A stretch of DNA of 43,313 bases from Prevotella sp. (GCA_017428925.1 JAFRPY010000118.1:1-43313); one strand, 5' to 3'. Counted from the stretch's first letter, positions 25,338 through 34,893 are shown. A program made the numbers and translations. Notes: generated from the sequence alone by a model not told the origin.

Positions 25338-26247
25338 CTCAGAGAACAGCAACACAAGCAATACACAGTCTGCATACTCCAGTACAAGCGAAGACACCCA
25401 AGCCAAAGTCGAGCGTATCGTATCTCTTATCGAACAGAAGGGAATAGATATTACGAATGGCTATGCCAACTGGATGAAGGTTGGGTTTGCTCTTACCAGT
25501 GAGTTCCAAGAGGCAGGAAGAGGATTCTTCCACCGTGTTAGTCGGCAGAATGCAGAGTATAATACGAGTGATACAGACAAGCAATTTAACAAATGCTTGG
25601 CTGCACATGGAGATGGTATAACTATCGCCACATTTTTTCAGATGGCGAAAGATGCTGGTATTGACATTTCTAATCCCAAAGAAATCCAAGAGCCTGTCGT
25701 TGGAACTTTGGATATTTGGACTTCTGGTTCTGGCAACCAAATATCCAAAAAACCAAATATCCAGCCTATCGAAGTGGACTCCAAATGGATTTTGGATGAA
25801 GAATCCCTTCCACATTTCCCTGCCTTCATATACGACATGCTTCCACCTTTTCTAAAGGAAGTGGTGGGCAACTGCATCTCCGAAGATGACCGAGACATGA
25901 TGCTGATGGGCACATTGACTTGCATCTCAGCCACGCTCCACAATGTAGTCGGTGAATACAATTACGATGATTGGTACCCTATGCTATACTTCTTTGTTAT
26001 GGCCGATGCCGGTATGGGCAAAGGCTCGCTGAAATATTGTCGCGAGATTGTAGCTCCCATCCATAACGAACTGCGTGAAGCTTCCGAGCGGCTGATGAGA
26101 GAATATAAGGAGAGTAAAAGCGAGTTCAAGTCTGGCGAGAAAGATACTCCAATGTCGATGAAGCACCACACCGTCGCACACTCTTCATTCCTACCAACAG
26201 TAGTGCAGCATCCGTTATACAACAGTTGGACAACAACGATGGCATAG
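25294..26247 (+). CDS. Primase/DUF3987 protein, N-terminal part (frameshifted)
   Basis: The frame holds a PriCT-2-like module (about 35-125, RIVSLIEQKGIDITNGYANWMKVG) and the beginning of a DUF3987 ATPase with a Walker-A-like GMGKGS at 240-245. After about residue 285 the sequence stops resembling the family. The expected continuation (APHRRTLFIPTNSSA) is in another frame from about 26160, so a single-base change lies between 26118 and about 26165. The last ~25 residues here (HHTVAHSSF... to the stop) are nonsense. Intact, the protein would run to 27170 with about 625 residues. The start could also be the ATG at 25285. Confidence 0.75.
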   Translation: MKTFSPEDWENVPSNSENSNTSNTQSAYSSTSEDTQAKVERIVSLIEQKGIDITNGYANWMKVGFALTSEFQEAGRGFFHRVSRQNAEYNTSDTDKQFNKCLAAHGDGITIATFFQMAKDAGIDISNPKEIQEPVVGTLDIWTSGSGNQISKKPNIQPIEVDSKWILDEESLPHFPAFIYDMLPPFLKEVVGNCISEDDRDMMLMGTLTCISATLHNVVGEYNYDDWYPMLYFFVMADAGMGKGSLKYCREIVAPIHNELREASERLMREYKESKSEFKSGEKDTPMSMKHHTVAHSSFLPTVVQHPLYNSWTTTMA

Positions 26248-27170
26248 GTCTGATATTCGATACGGAATGTGATACGCTGAGTGCCATACTGAAATCGGAG
26301 TATGGTGACTACAGCACCATTATCCGCAAGAGCTATCATCATGAACCTATCGACCTAAGCCGCAGAAAGGATGACGAATATCGTGTCATTGAGAGACCGA
26401 TGCTTGCCATCTGTCTTTCTGGAACGCCTGGACAGCTCTACACTTTGACACCTCAGGCTGAGGATGGCACCTTCTCACGTATCACCTGTTATCACATGCC
26501 ATTCAAGACAGAGTTCCGTGATGTCCTTGTCGAGAGTGTCAACCACAATTCTGACAACTACACTTTGCGTGAGAGATTCTTCCAGTTAGGTAAGCTATAC
26601 AAGCAACGTCGCGAGTCATTCTTCCGTGGTGGCAGTTACCGCATTGTCATTCCCCAAGAATACTGCAAGGTATTCAATGAGCATTTCAGACAGATGAATC
26701 AAGAGGTAGTCGATGACATCTCGCATGATATGCAGAGTGTGGTACGCCGTCTGGCCTTCACTGTGTTTCGCATTATGATGGTACTGACCTCTATCAGGTT
26801 CATGGACAAAACGCCCAATCCTTCTGCACTGACTCCAAAGGACGGTAGCCGGATCTTGTTGCGATGCTCAAAAGATGATTTCGATATTGCTATGGCAGTG
26901 GGCGATGTACTCATCTACCATACTGTCTATTGCTATGCCCATCTGCCACAGAGCAAGGTCACTACTAATGGGCAGGGGGAGATTGTCACGAAGAAAGTAA
27001 AGATGGCGCAGCTGTTAGCTGCTCTGCCAGACACATTTGACAGAGAGATCTATCGGGCTATGTCCAAGAAGCAAGGCTATCCTGAGAGTACCACGGCCAA
27101 GTGGATCAATGACTACATCCGTCAAGGCCATCTGGAACATACCAGTCAAAACTGCTATCGGAAATTGTGA
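26226..27170 (+). CDS. DUF3987 protein, C-terminal part (frameshifted)
   Basis: This frame continues the DUF3987 domain: IGLIFDTECDTL, then the Walker-B-like region and LAICLSGTPGQLYTL, and FSRITCYHMPF. The open frame extends back to 26118, and family-like sequence begins near 26160. The ATG at 26226 is therefore probably an internal methionine, not a natural start. The C-terminus (about 270-314) has a small winged-helix-like segment. Together with 25294-26247 it forms one broken gene. A sequencing error is as likely as a true mutation. Confidence 0.75.
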   Translation: MDNNDGIGLIFDTECDTLSAILKSEYGDYSTIIRKSYHHEPIDLSRRKDDEYRVIERPMLAICLSGTPGQLYTLTPQAEDGTFSRITCYHMPFKTEFRDVLVESVNHNSDNYTLRERFFQLGKLYKQRRESFFRGGSYRIVIPQEYCKVFNEHFRQMNQEVVDDISHDMQSVVRRLAFTVFRIMMVLTSIRFMDKTPNPSALTPKDGSRILLRCSKDDFDIAMAVGDVLIYHTVYCYAHLPQSKVTTNGQGEIVTKKVKMAQLLAALPDTFDREIYRAMSKKQGYPESTTAKWINDYIRQGHLEHTSQNCYRKL

Positions 27171-27177
27171 CAATGGA

Positions 27178-27296
27178 GGTGCCTCGTCCCGTGTGGTATG
27201 ACGGACTTTTGTAAAAGTCCTAAACATAATAGGGACTTTTAGATTCACTGGCTATCGCCGCTCACTTAAAAAGTCCTCCTATTATGCTCAGGCACC
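27178..27296. other. Nested palindromes upstream of the relaxase, candidate oriT
   Basis: Outer arms GGTGCCT (27178-27184) and AGGCACC (27290-27296) enclose a perfect hairpin GGACTTTT-gt-AAAAGTCC (27203-27220). They also enclose a second dyad CATAATAGGGACTTTT (27225-27240) with AAAAAGTCCTCCTATTATG (27268-27286). The GACTTTT word appears repeatedly. This gap (27171-27365) precedes the MobV gene by 70 bases, the usual place of oriT in MobV systems. Confidence 0.5.
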
Positions 27297-27365
27297 GCCC
27301 GAGACCTGGCATGCTCCACTTAAAGACATTATAAACAATGTATAACCCTTAAACAAAAGTTTTCA

Positions 27366-29399
27366 ATGGAAATGAACATACCACGCGCCTCTATCCACGT
27401 TGGCGCAGACAAGAAATCGTTCTCAGCCCAGATGGGTAACGAGGCAGAGCGTAGAGGCTGGGACGAGAAACGTTATCACTCCAAGAATGCTGAGACGGAG
27501 AAGAACAACCATTACAACTTCTCACGCAAGCATCTCAACTTTGAAATCACCAAGGGGCGCAAGGTCATACCCCTTGGCTCCAATCCTATTCCACTCCATC
27601 AACGCCTCCAGCAGCGTCACGAAGAATTGGGCTTCAAACCATACATGGATGCCAATCATCCCGACCAGATAGCGAAGAACAGTCCAAACGGGTTAGTGAA
27701 CATCATCTTTGGTGGTGACCACGAAGTGATGAAACGACTGGCCTTTGGCGAACAACAGATAGACACCTCAGACCCATACGCTGACAATAGCCACATCAAG
27801 CTGATGCCAGCTATCTATGAGTGGGCAAAGGACTCCTATCAGTTCTGCTGCAGTATGTGGGGTGAGGAAAACATCATTGGCTTCGACGTGCATTGTGATG
27901 AGACTGGTGTTCATGCTCATGCCTTGACCGTTCCTGTAGAGCAGGTCAAGAAGCGTGGACGTATCGGCAGTCAGTATGTCAACAAGGACAATCCCGACAA
28001 GGTCCTGTCAACGAAAGAGTGGAAGGCTTTGCCCAAGGAGGAACGCGGCAACTACATCAAGACTGAGTCAGCAAAAGGTGTGGTAGAGCGTGTATCGTAT
28101 GCCAAGGTATGGGGCGAGACGGTCAAAGACAAGTCCGGGTATCTCTCTGACCTCCACACAAAGTACTATAATGAGGTGGGCAAGAAGTATGGTTTGGAAC
28201 GAGGCATCCCATACCAAGAACTCTCCGAGGAGGAGAAAAGGGAACGCAGACACAAGAGCAAGGTTGTGTTGGAAGCTGAACGACAGGCGAAACAGGCCAT
28301 AGCAGAGGCAGAAAAACTGAAAGCGGAGATTGAAGCAGAAGCATCTATTGCTACTCAACAGAAAGAGGAAGCTCAGAAGGAACTGAAGACTGCTCAATCT
28401 GGCTTCCTTGCAAAGATCTTCCAGCCAGGCAAGTACAAGAAGGAGGAAACTGCAAAACTCAAAGAGTCGTATGATGCTGGTGTCAAGGAAACCATCGGCA
28501 GCTTTATCAAAGCAACGGGGCTGAAATGGAAAAGTGAACCAACCGCCGAGTCCTTGGGACGACAATACCGCATGTCATGGGACACGAACAAGAACCTTTC
28601 CAATGACTTGAAGAACAAGGAAGGAATCATCTCATCAAAGGATGTCGAAATCCGAGGACTTCGCGCTAAAGTAACCACCCTAACAGAAGAAGTGAACGGA
28701 CTCAAATATCGCTTGACACTCATCGATGAGAACGCCGTAGAGCGACTGCGTAATGCCAAGAAAGCCGAAACTTCTCGTGCCGACAAAGCTGAGAGTGAAC
28801 TGCACTCGCTTCGGTCGACGTACCAAAACCTCCTGGGAAAGTGGAATGCCCTTTGGAATGAGCCAGAGTACAGCGAGGCAGCAAGGAAGGTAAAGGAGCG
28901 CAAAGAGCACGAGGCTCGACTTGCTGCAGAGAAACAAAACCGATACCAGAACATACTCAATCGTTTCATCGCAGAAGGACGCGCTGCCCTCAGAGCATTC
29001 GCTCTTTCAAATAGAACGAACTTCAACGACAAAGAGGCTACATCCATCTACTACGGTATCATGGCTGTTGCCCATAAGATGAAATTGAGCCTTGGTACAA
29101 AGGAAGGTATTACCTCGGCCGTCAACAATTTTCTTAGTGGTATGTCGTGGCGTGAGTGCTCAAAATTCAATGTAGAGTGCGTCACTAGCTGGACACATCT
29201 ATTTGCAGAACAGGATGTGACCTACGAGCCATCTATCATAGACAACTTTATCTCTTTCGTTGATTATATGTCATGTAGTGCAGAAACCTACACTTCCCTT
29301 GGAGGCTCCAATGGCTGTGCAGATCAGCTCACCAATTGGGACGGTACGAAGAAACTTGGCCTCGGCTCACCAACAAAGAAGAAAGGTCAGTCTTATTGA
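27366..29399 (+). CDS. mobV: MobV-family relaxase (plasmid recombination/mobilization protein)
   Basis: The 677-residue protein nicks oriT and pilots the strand during mobilization. The metal-binding motif of MobV is H176-x-D178-E179-x3-H183-x-H185 (FDVHCDETGVHAHALTVP). An upstream motif near 50-60 (NFSRKHLNFEI) corresponds to the NRE-type motif I. After residue about 290 come long charged coiled coils (about 290-345 and 415-500). The C-terminal third (GYGIMAVAHKMKLSLG-like region) has no domain I recognise. No mobB or mobC is nearby. The second ATG (27372) is an alternative start. Confidence 0.9.
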   Translation: MEMNIPRASIHVGADKKSFSAQMGNEAERRGWDEKRYHSKNAETEKNNHYNFSRKHLNFEITKGRKVIPLGSNPIPLHQRLQQRHEELGFKPYMDANHPDQIAKNSPNGLVNIIFGGDHEVMKRLAFGEQQIDTSDPYADNSHIKLMPAIYEWAKDSYQFCCSMWGEENIIGFDVHCDETGVHAHALTVPVEQVKKRGRIGSQYVNKDNPDKVLSTKEWKALPKEERGNYIKTESAKGVVERVSYAKVWGETVKDKSGYLSDLHTKYYNEVGKKYGLERGIPYQELSEEEKRERRHKSKVVLEAERQAKQAIAEAEKLKAEIEAEASIATQQKEEAQKELKTAQSGFLAKIFQPGKYKKEETAKLKESYDAGVKETIGSFIKATGLKWKSEPTAESLGRQYRMSWDTNKNLSNDLKNKEGIISSKDVEIRGLRAKVTTLTEEVNGLKYRLTLIDENAVERLRNAKKAETSRADKAESELHSLRSTYQNLLGKWNALWNEPEYSEAARKVKERKEHEARLAAEKQNRYQNILNRFIAEGRAALRAFALSNRTNFNDKEATSIYYGIMAVAHKMKLSLGTKEGITSAVNNFLSGMSWRECSKFNVECVTSWTHLFAEQDVTYEPSIIDNFISFVDYMSCSAETYTSLGGSNGCADQLTNWDGTKKLGLGSPTKKKGQSY

Positions 29400-29420
29400 A
29401 GCGATTAAAGTAACTCAGTT

Positions 29421-29458
29421 GGAGCGACTTGCAGGCATAATTTGCTGCAAATCGCTCC
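29421..29458. repeat. Strong hairpin between relaxase and cargo operon
   Basis: GGAGCGACTTGCAG (29421-29434) and CTGCAAATCGCTCC (29445-29458) pair at 13 of 14 positions over a 10-base loop. No T run follows. It may be a terminator of the mobilization genes or mark the junction where cargo was added. Confidence 0.6.
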
Positions 29459-29501
29459 CAAGTGTTAAAATGCAACAAAAAAGCAAAGAATTACAGGAGT
29501 G

Positions 29502-29535
29502 TTTGATGGGATTCCGATATTTATTATTATCTTTG
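29502..29535 (+). promoter_or_regulatory. Promoter of the AT-rich cargo operon
   Basis: TTTG (29502-29505) and TATCTTTG (29528-29535) form a near-ideal Bacteroidetes -33/-7 pair with a 22-base spacer. The leader to the ATG at 29594 is about 50 bases and has no evident hairpin. Confidence 0.7.
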
Positions 29536-29593
29536 TAGTCAAAATCTGACAATTCAAATTTCAAACAGCCCTAAAGCTAACATTTAACGTCTT

Positions 29594-30883
29594 ATGGGAA
29601 CAAAAGAGGCCAAGTATGATTTCATAGGAGAGTTCTATCAAGGTATTGCTATCGTTATGAAAAACGACACATTTGGTGCTATTATGGTTGGAGGTAATGA
29701 GATAATTCCTCCAATATATAAAGCCTTAAGTGCTTTTGAAAATGGTATAGCCACTGCAAAATATGAAACCTTTGAACACAGAATAGAAGAAAGAACAATA
29801 AATCTGTCAAAACAAATTCAAGTTGATTGTGGTAAAGAGACTCTTTTCTTACCGAATATTTACGACTGGGGACATAATTATGTGGGAGAAATATGTATCG
29901 TTGAAAAAGATGGTGACATAGGTGTTATTGACAAGGAGGGAGGCATCATAGTTGCATTAGGTTCATATAAATATGTTGTCATCATTAATGAACGTATAAT
30001 AAAAGTTGCAGGAGAGTCTATTGAATCAGAGTTGCGAGTGTTGGGACATATTAATTTTGACACTATGGTTTCAGATGATAAAGAAAAAATAGTTAAAATG
30101 AAAAGCTATACTAAATGGGGGCTTTTAGACAATAAAGGAACACCCGTAATACCATGTATTTATGATGGCATAGACCCATATGATTCGTATTTGAAAATAC
30201 GCAAAGAAAATCTTTATGGAATAGTTTCTGCGGAAGGAGTTCCAATAGCACCTTGCATTTATGATAAAATTGAACTATTTTGTTCTTTTATCAAAGCTTA
30301 CAAAAATGACAAGTTCGAAGTATTCAATAATCTCGGGAAAAAAATAATCGAAATAGGTCAGTATGAATATGCAGAGCTTGGAAATAGGTGTTTAGTTGTT
30401 GTCGCAAAAGGGAAAAAGAACGCCGCTTATTCCACTACACGTAATCTTTATACTAATTGGGGAGTTTTAGATTTCAATGGAGAAGAAGTAGCTTATTGTG
30501 GCTATTCTGCTGTATCTATTGAAAGGGGAGAATATATTCTTGCTTGCCAAACAATACCCATAGATGATATATACAATGGTCGTGAATTAGAAGACGAAGA
30601 TGATAGAAATTATTACAATTGGGTAAAAAGTTCTGAAAACAATTACAACTTTGGATTGTGGGAAATAATCAATAAAGAAGGCGATATTATAATAGATGAC
30701 ATAGAGGGGAGTGAGGAAGATGCAAGAATGGCTCTTGATTGTTATCTTAAAAAATCAGGATCAGATGATACGGAATGCTATGATATTAGTTATTCTAAAT
30801 ATGGTGGCTATAATAGTTGGGATGATGATGCCATTAACGAAGCTTTTGAAGGGAATCCTGAATTAACTTGGAATGTTGATTAA
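29594..30883 (+). CDS. WG-repeat-like protein, first gene of the cargo operon
   Basis: The 429-residue protein has degenerate WG-type beta repeats: FGAIMVGGNEIIPPIY (27-42), IGVIDKEGG (109-117), KWGLLDNKGTPVIPCIYDGI (174-193), LYGIVSAEGVPIAPCIYDKI (207-226) and NWGVLDFNGEEV (288-299). Such repeats are thought to fold as beta propeller-like or solenoid scaffolds for protein binding. The C-terminal 100 residues are very acidic (ELEDEDDRNYY, SWDDDAINEAFEG). No signal peptide is present, so it is cytoplasmic. Codon use is far more AT-rich than the flanking genes. The next gene begins 13 bases after its stop (or overlaps, if the ATG at 30873 is used), indicating one operon. Confidence 0.75.
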   Translation: MGTKEAKYDFIGEFYQGIAIVMKNDTFGAIMVGGNEIIPPIYKALSAFENGIATAKYETFEHRIEERTINLSKQIQVDCGKETLFLPNIYDWGHNYVGEICIVEKDGDIGVIDKEGGIIVALGSYKYVVIINERIIKVAGESIESELRVLGHINFDTMVSDDKEKIVKMKSYTKWGLLDNKGTPVIPCIYDGIDPYDSYLKIRKENLYGIVSAEGVPIAPCIYDKIELFCSFIKAYKNDKFEVFNNLGKKIIEIGQYEYAELGNRCLVVVAKGKKNAAYSTTRNLYTNWGVLDFNGEEVAYCGYSAVSIERGEYILACQTIPIDDIYNGRELEDEDDRNYYNWVKSSENNYNFGLWEIINKEGDIIIDDIEGSEEDARMALDCYLKKSGSDDTECYDISYSKYGGYNSWDDDAINEAFEGNPELTWNVD

Positions 30884-30896
30884 AATTAAAAAACAT

Positions 30897-31952
30897 ATGC
30901 AGGAAGAAAATTTCGATTTTGAAGAATACGAAAAGACATTAAAGTCTAAGCCTGATTATATTTTAGATCAGTGCTATGATATGATAATGCATATTTCAGA
31001 AGATAGTATCATCAGTCTCTACACAAGTTTTGATAACTTTTTGTTTCAAGATATTGATTACGGAAAAGTTATATCCATAATGCCGAAGTGGGTAGCAGAT
31101 ACGGGTATAAGTCCAGAAAGTGCATGTGACAAAGATTCTTTTGAGAAATTGAAATCAACTTTCTCACATCCTTATCTTAATAGGTTCATATACTATTATG
31201 ATGTGTGGAGCTTAATTGCTGCGGTACAAGATAGATTGCAAGCAGTCGAATACTTTATGCGAGATTTTTATTCTTCGATACCATGCTTCTTGAAATATGA
31301 TAAAAAGAAATACACATCATGCATTAGGGTTGGAGGTATAAGCAGTACTAATGCATTTGTTTCTTTGAATAGCATCTTTGTGTCTCTTGCATCTGTGTTT
31401 GATTTGTTGAGTAAAATAGCAGTTGAACAATACAAGTTTGGTCAATATGATTTTTCTAAGTACAAAAAGATGAAAAGCGAGAGTGTCCTCTATAATTATA
31501 CTTATAATGATATTAATCCAACGTTGAAAGGAAAGGGGGGTCTGTTTTCCGCTCCACTATGTGTTCGGAAAATCCTTACATTTCGAAATGAATATATCCA
31601 CAACGGCCCTTGGGATTTGAGATGCAGTATATACGAAACATGTATTGAAGATAATCCAGCTGACATAATTGTGTATAGTCCTGATATGGATGAATATGGG
31701 AATTTCGTCACTTCAGGTTCTCGTGACAAGTTTTATTCGCAGGGCAATATGATAAACATCCAACTCCCTCATTTAGTAATGGACACTCTTGATGTTATCC
31801 AAAAAACTATTGATGAGATTGTGGTGTTGTATTCACAGGAAACGACAAGAACAGAAGATGAAAATCTTACAAAGGAATGCATCGATGAGATAACTATGTA
31901 CTACGAATCGTTAAAGAATGATACTTGTCAATTATTAACACCTAAAAAATAA
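30897..31952 (+). CDS. Unknown protein with HEPN-like R-x4-H motif
   Basis: The 351-residue protein is mostly helical by composition and has no signal peptide or membrane segment. I do not recognise the family as a whole. Near residues 150-240 two long helices (NSIFVSLASVFDLLSKIAV, then LCVRKILTFRNEYIHNGPWD) carry R230-N231-x3-H235. This is the R-N-x3-H form of the R-x4-6-H catalytic motif of HEPN ribonucleases, found in a typical position at the start of a late helix. If real, it would be an RNase effector. Only three bases separate it from the next gene. An alternative start at 30873 overlaps the previous gene. Confidence 0.65.
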   Translation: MQEENFDFEEYEKTLKSKPDYILDQCYDMIMHISEDSIISLYTSFDNFLFQDIDYGKVISIMPKWVADTGISPESACDKDSFEKLKSTFSHPYLNRFIYYYDVWSLIAAVQDRLQAVEYFMRDFYSSIPCFLKYDKKKYTSCIRVGGISSTNAFVSLNSIFVSLASVFDLLSKIAVEQYKFGQYDFSKYKKMKSESVLYNYTYNDINPTLKGKGGLFSAPLCVRKILTFRNEYIHNGPWDLRCSIYETCIEDNPADIIVYSPDMDEYGNFVTSGSRDKFYSQGNMINIQLPHLVMDTLDVIQKTIDEIVVLYSQETTRTEDENLTKECIDEITMYYESLKNDTCQLLTPKK

Positions 31953-31955
31953 TAT

Positions 31956-34865
31956 ATGGCTAAATATAATTCTATATTGTCAGATGACAAAATTCAAAAA
32001 GTTTTCGATAAACTACAAACGCTTAATGCTGATTTTATCAGTTTTGGCGATTTCTTTTTTGGATGTTGTATAGTTAGTTTTAAACAAAAAGCTGGAGATA
32101 TTTACAAATCTGGTTCTGTCTTAGTTGACGAAAATGGTGAAATAATGTCTATAAAGATTAAAGGGAAAACTTATGATGGTTTTGATAGCATTGAACCAGG
32201 AAAAGAAGGATCATCATTATTGCAGCTAGGTCATATTACAGATTCTGACGGCAATAAGACACAATACTTACATTACGCCATTGACATTCATGAAGAAAGG
32301 CGTGATAAGCCATATTGGCATTGGGAAGAAGGTATTTTTGACACAGAGAAGATTAGAGTTGTTTTTGATGAGGACATAAAGGGAATTCAAGCAAAATTGT
32401 GGACAGAGAAACTCATGTGCATCTCATATTTGGACAATGAGGATAGAAAATATGGGGTAATTAAAAAAACTTTGGGGAAATGGGATTGGTTAATTAAAGC
32501 AAGTTTTGCTTTTGTAGATTATATAGACGATAAAATTTTTACATATGATAACGATGATGTAAAGACAGGGAAAGGCCAATTGTATGAATTAAAAATGAAA
32601 CCATTAGAGTTTTGCGAGAATAACGGAAAGATGATTGTAACAGGAACAATTGTCAATTCCCCCAAAAGTATTATACGAAACGGCAAGTATGCTGGAGCAT
32701 ATTTCTCCAGCATAGAGTGCTGGAAATATTCAGAAGAGGATTTAGCAAATTTCTTTTTTTTAGTAGACAAGATTGTAATTGACTGGCCTGAAAAATATCG
32801 TGCCTATAGAGATTCTGCAATGATAAAAAAGGCTCTGCTAATTGACAAAAAAGAACAAATAGTATGTTTTGAGATTCCAACTTATGTTGACAAGGACAAT
32901 AATGTTCTTGAAGTCTCCACCCTTATTGATGGATTAACTTTTGAAGAAGCATATCTCAAACATTATGATTACATTAATGAACTCATTAAAAATTTAAAGA
33001 TTAAGGTGAAAGAATGTGTGTTTTCATCAATGTTGAAAGAAGATTATGCTAATAATGAAAACCCTTATTATAATGAAAATTGGAATGACGATTATAACTC
33101 TGGTGTAATATGCGGTAATAGATTTAAGTATTTCCGAGATACGATTATTTCTTCAAGGGATAATATTTGTAATATTTTGGATAGTAACACAATATATGCA
33201 TTAAGGAATTATATAAAGAATAATTATTATACTTCTATCGAAGAAGAGTTCTGCTTTTTTAAGGGAAAAGTAGCTACAATCGGAGTTCCCCCAAATAATG
33301 AAAATGATTATGAAAGTGTTGTTTTACTTGTCAATAGAGACGGGAAGATTATTGACAATGGATATACCGATATTCGAGTGATAAATGACGATGTCATATT
33401 ATATGAAATAGGGGGAATGGTAATTGTTGAAAACGAATCTGAACCAAACATTTATACGTCATATTATGAAGCCTCTGAACAAGGCATTATAAACTATAAA
33501 GGAGATCTTTTATTTAAAGGGGATTTGGGAAATTTGTCTGCGGCATCCGTGAAGTCACAATATTTATTATTAGAAAAGCCCAAATTTACTGAAATAGAGA
33601 GAGATAAAATTGAGTATTATTTATCTGAATATGTTGGTGAGGAGAGGGATTCTTGTGAATGCCCAGAATGTGGTGCACAGGCTTATTGGGATGAAGATGA
33701 AGAATGTTACATTTGTGAAGGCTGTGAGAATCATGTGCAAGGAGAACATAAAGACAAACAAAGTTGGGAGTTGTCTAAGATACAATCATTAGCTGCTGAC
33801 AATTTCGAAGACGTTCTTTCTTCTGAGAAAGTTAATCATGGCCAATTTATTACAGAGACAGAAGAAGAGAGGAACGAGCGGGAATATTGGGAACAAGACC
33901 CAGAATGGCAAGAAGAAATGCGGGCAATGCAGGAAGAAAGAGAATTTTGGTCAGACGATGAACAGGAAGAAAAATATTTAGAAGGTAAATTGTACTCTCT
34001 ATTCTCAATTTCTAAGAAATCATTTTTGATTCCTTTCCAAAAATGTAAAATATTAGTAAATCCTCATGGCTTTAATCCTGGGATATATTTGGTTGATGAG
34101 CAAAAGGAAGAAGGACTTACAGCAGGAATAAGCATGCCGTTCGATCCTAAACTAAAAAAAGGAGAATGGGTATTGCAAAGAAGTTATTGGAATGGTGAAT
34201 ACTATCATACCTTACGTGGAACCGTATTCCATACTATCCTTGATACTTTCCGTTATGGCCCGCTAACGGGTATGACTCTGTCATTAGCATTTAAGAAGGA
34301 TTTTCAAATGTTAGTCAAATACCTTCAAGATAGTTGCGTTTTTATTACTACTAATGCATTAAAACAATTGTGCCAGAAATATCTTAATGAGTACCCCAAA
34401 GATATAGAGAAAATCATCTTACTCCGTGATCTTTCATTTGAATTTGAGGGAATTAAAGAGGGTAACGACATAATTGATGGAAAGGCTTCTTATTATGGTA
34501 TTGTGGAATTTGGAAGAGATAGATTTTATGATCCTATCCAGGATAAAGGCTGGCACAATGGCGAATCGTTCAAAGATGTAGTGAATAATAACCCAGATTA
34601 TATAATTGGTTTAATCAAGAACGACAAGATAGACGTTTCCAATAAAGTTCTTTCAGATTTTACTGATAATAACACTTTTTATAATCGATTGAAGAATGCT
34701 TTTGAAGTCCAAGAGAAGAAGAGAATGGAAGAGGAAGATTGTTGGCCAGACAACGAACCAGATTATAATGATTATGAAAGAGATACTTGGAATGCAATGA
34801 CAGACGGACAATATGGAGAGATGCCAGAAGGGTTCGATGGCGATTATGATTTCACTGGTCACTAA
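31956..34865 (+). CDS. Large protein with zinc ribbon and DUF3820/ExoX-C-like tail
   Basis: This 969-residue protein is not a family I can name. The N-terminal half has scattered beta-rich, WG-like segments (YGVIKKTLGKWDWLIKASF; VVLLVNRDGKIIDNGYTDI). A zinc ribbon sits at 567-590: C567, C569, C572 then C584, C587, C590. It is followed by an acidic coiled region with EEERNEREYWEQDPEW. Near 845-890 the segment KGWHNGESFKDVVNNNPDYI resembles the small DUF3820/ExoX C-terminal motif (FGKYKGKSF...DPDYL). That suggests nucleic-acid or polymerase contact, although the leading FGK is not clear. The C-terminus is acidic and Tyr-rich. It is the third of four tightly spaced AT-rich genes. Confidence 0.65.
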   Translation: MAKYNSILSDDKIQKVFDKLQTLNADFISFGDFFFGCCIVSFKQKAGDIYKSGSVLVDENGEIMSIKIKGKTYDGFDSIEPGKEGSSLLQLGHITDSDGNKTQYLHYAIDIHEERRDKPYWHWEEGIFDTEKIRVVFDEDIKGIQAKLWTEKLMCISYLDNEDRKYGVIKKTLGKWDWLIKASFAFVDYIDDKIFTYDNDDVKTGKGQLYELKMKPLEFCENNGKMIVTGTIVNSPKSIIRNGKYAGAYFSSIECWKYSEEDLANFFFLVDKIVIDWPEKYRAYRDSAMIKKALLIDKKEQIVCFEIPTYVDKDNNVLEVSTLIDGLTFEEAYLKHYDYINELIKNLKIKVKECVFSSMLKEDYANNENPYYNENWNDDYNSGVICGNRFKYFRDTIISSRDNICNILDSNTIYALRNYIKNNYYTSIEEEFCFFKGKVATIGVPPNNENDYESVVLLVNRDGKIIDNGYTDIRVINDDVILYEIGGMVIVENESEPNIYTSYYEASEQGIINYKGDLLFKGDLGNLSAASVKSQYLLLEKPKFTEIERDKIEYYLSEYVGEERDSCECPECGAQAYWDEDEECYICEGCENHVQGEHKDKQSWELSKIQSLAADNFEDVLSSEKVNHGQFITETEEERNEREYWEQDPEWQEEMRAMQEEREFWSDDEQEEKYLEGKLYSLFSISKKSFLIPFQKCKILVNPHGFNPGIYLVDEQKEEGLTAGISMPFDPKLKKGEWVLQRSYWNGEYYHTLRGTVFHTILDTFRYGPLTGMTLSLAFKKDFQMLVKYLQDSCVFITTNALKQLCQKYLNEYPKDIEKIILLRDLSFEFEGIKEGNDIIDGKASYYGIVEFGRDRFYDPIQDKGWHNGESFKDVVNNNPDYIIGLIKNDKIDVSNKVLSDFTDNNTFYNRLKNAFEVQEKKRMEEEDCWPDNEPDYNDYERDTWNAMTDGQYGEMPEGFDGDYDFTGH

Positions 34866-34893
34866 TTATTAGAAACAATTTATTGTATTCAAA

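Noticed and set aside
26118-26247. Programmed ribosomal frameshift in the primase gene
   Set aside because: No slippery heptamer or obvious downstream pseudoknot was seen at the transition; mutation or error is simpler.
24699-27170. VirE_N and DUF3987 genes as one broken gene at 25294-25337
   Set aside because: Both frames are clean at the overlap, and split versions of these domains occur; only the break near 26118-26165 is clearly inside a domain.
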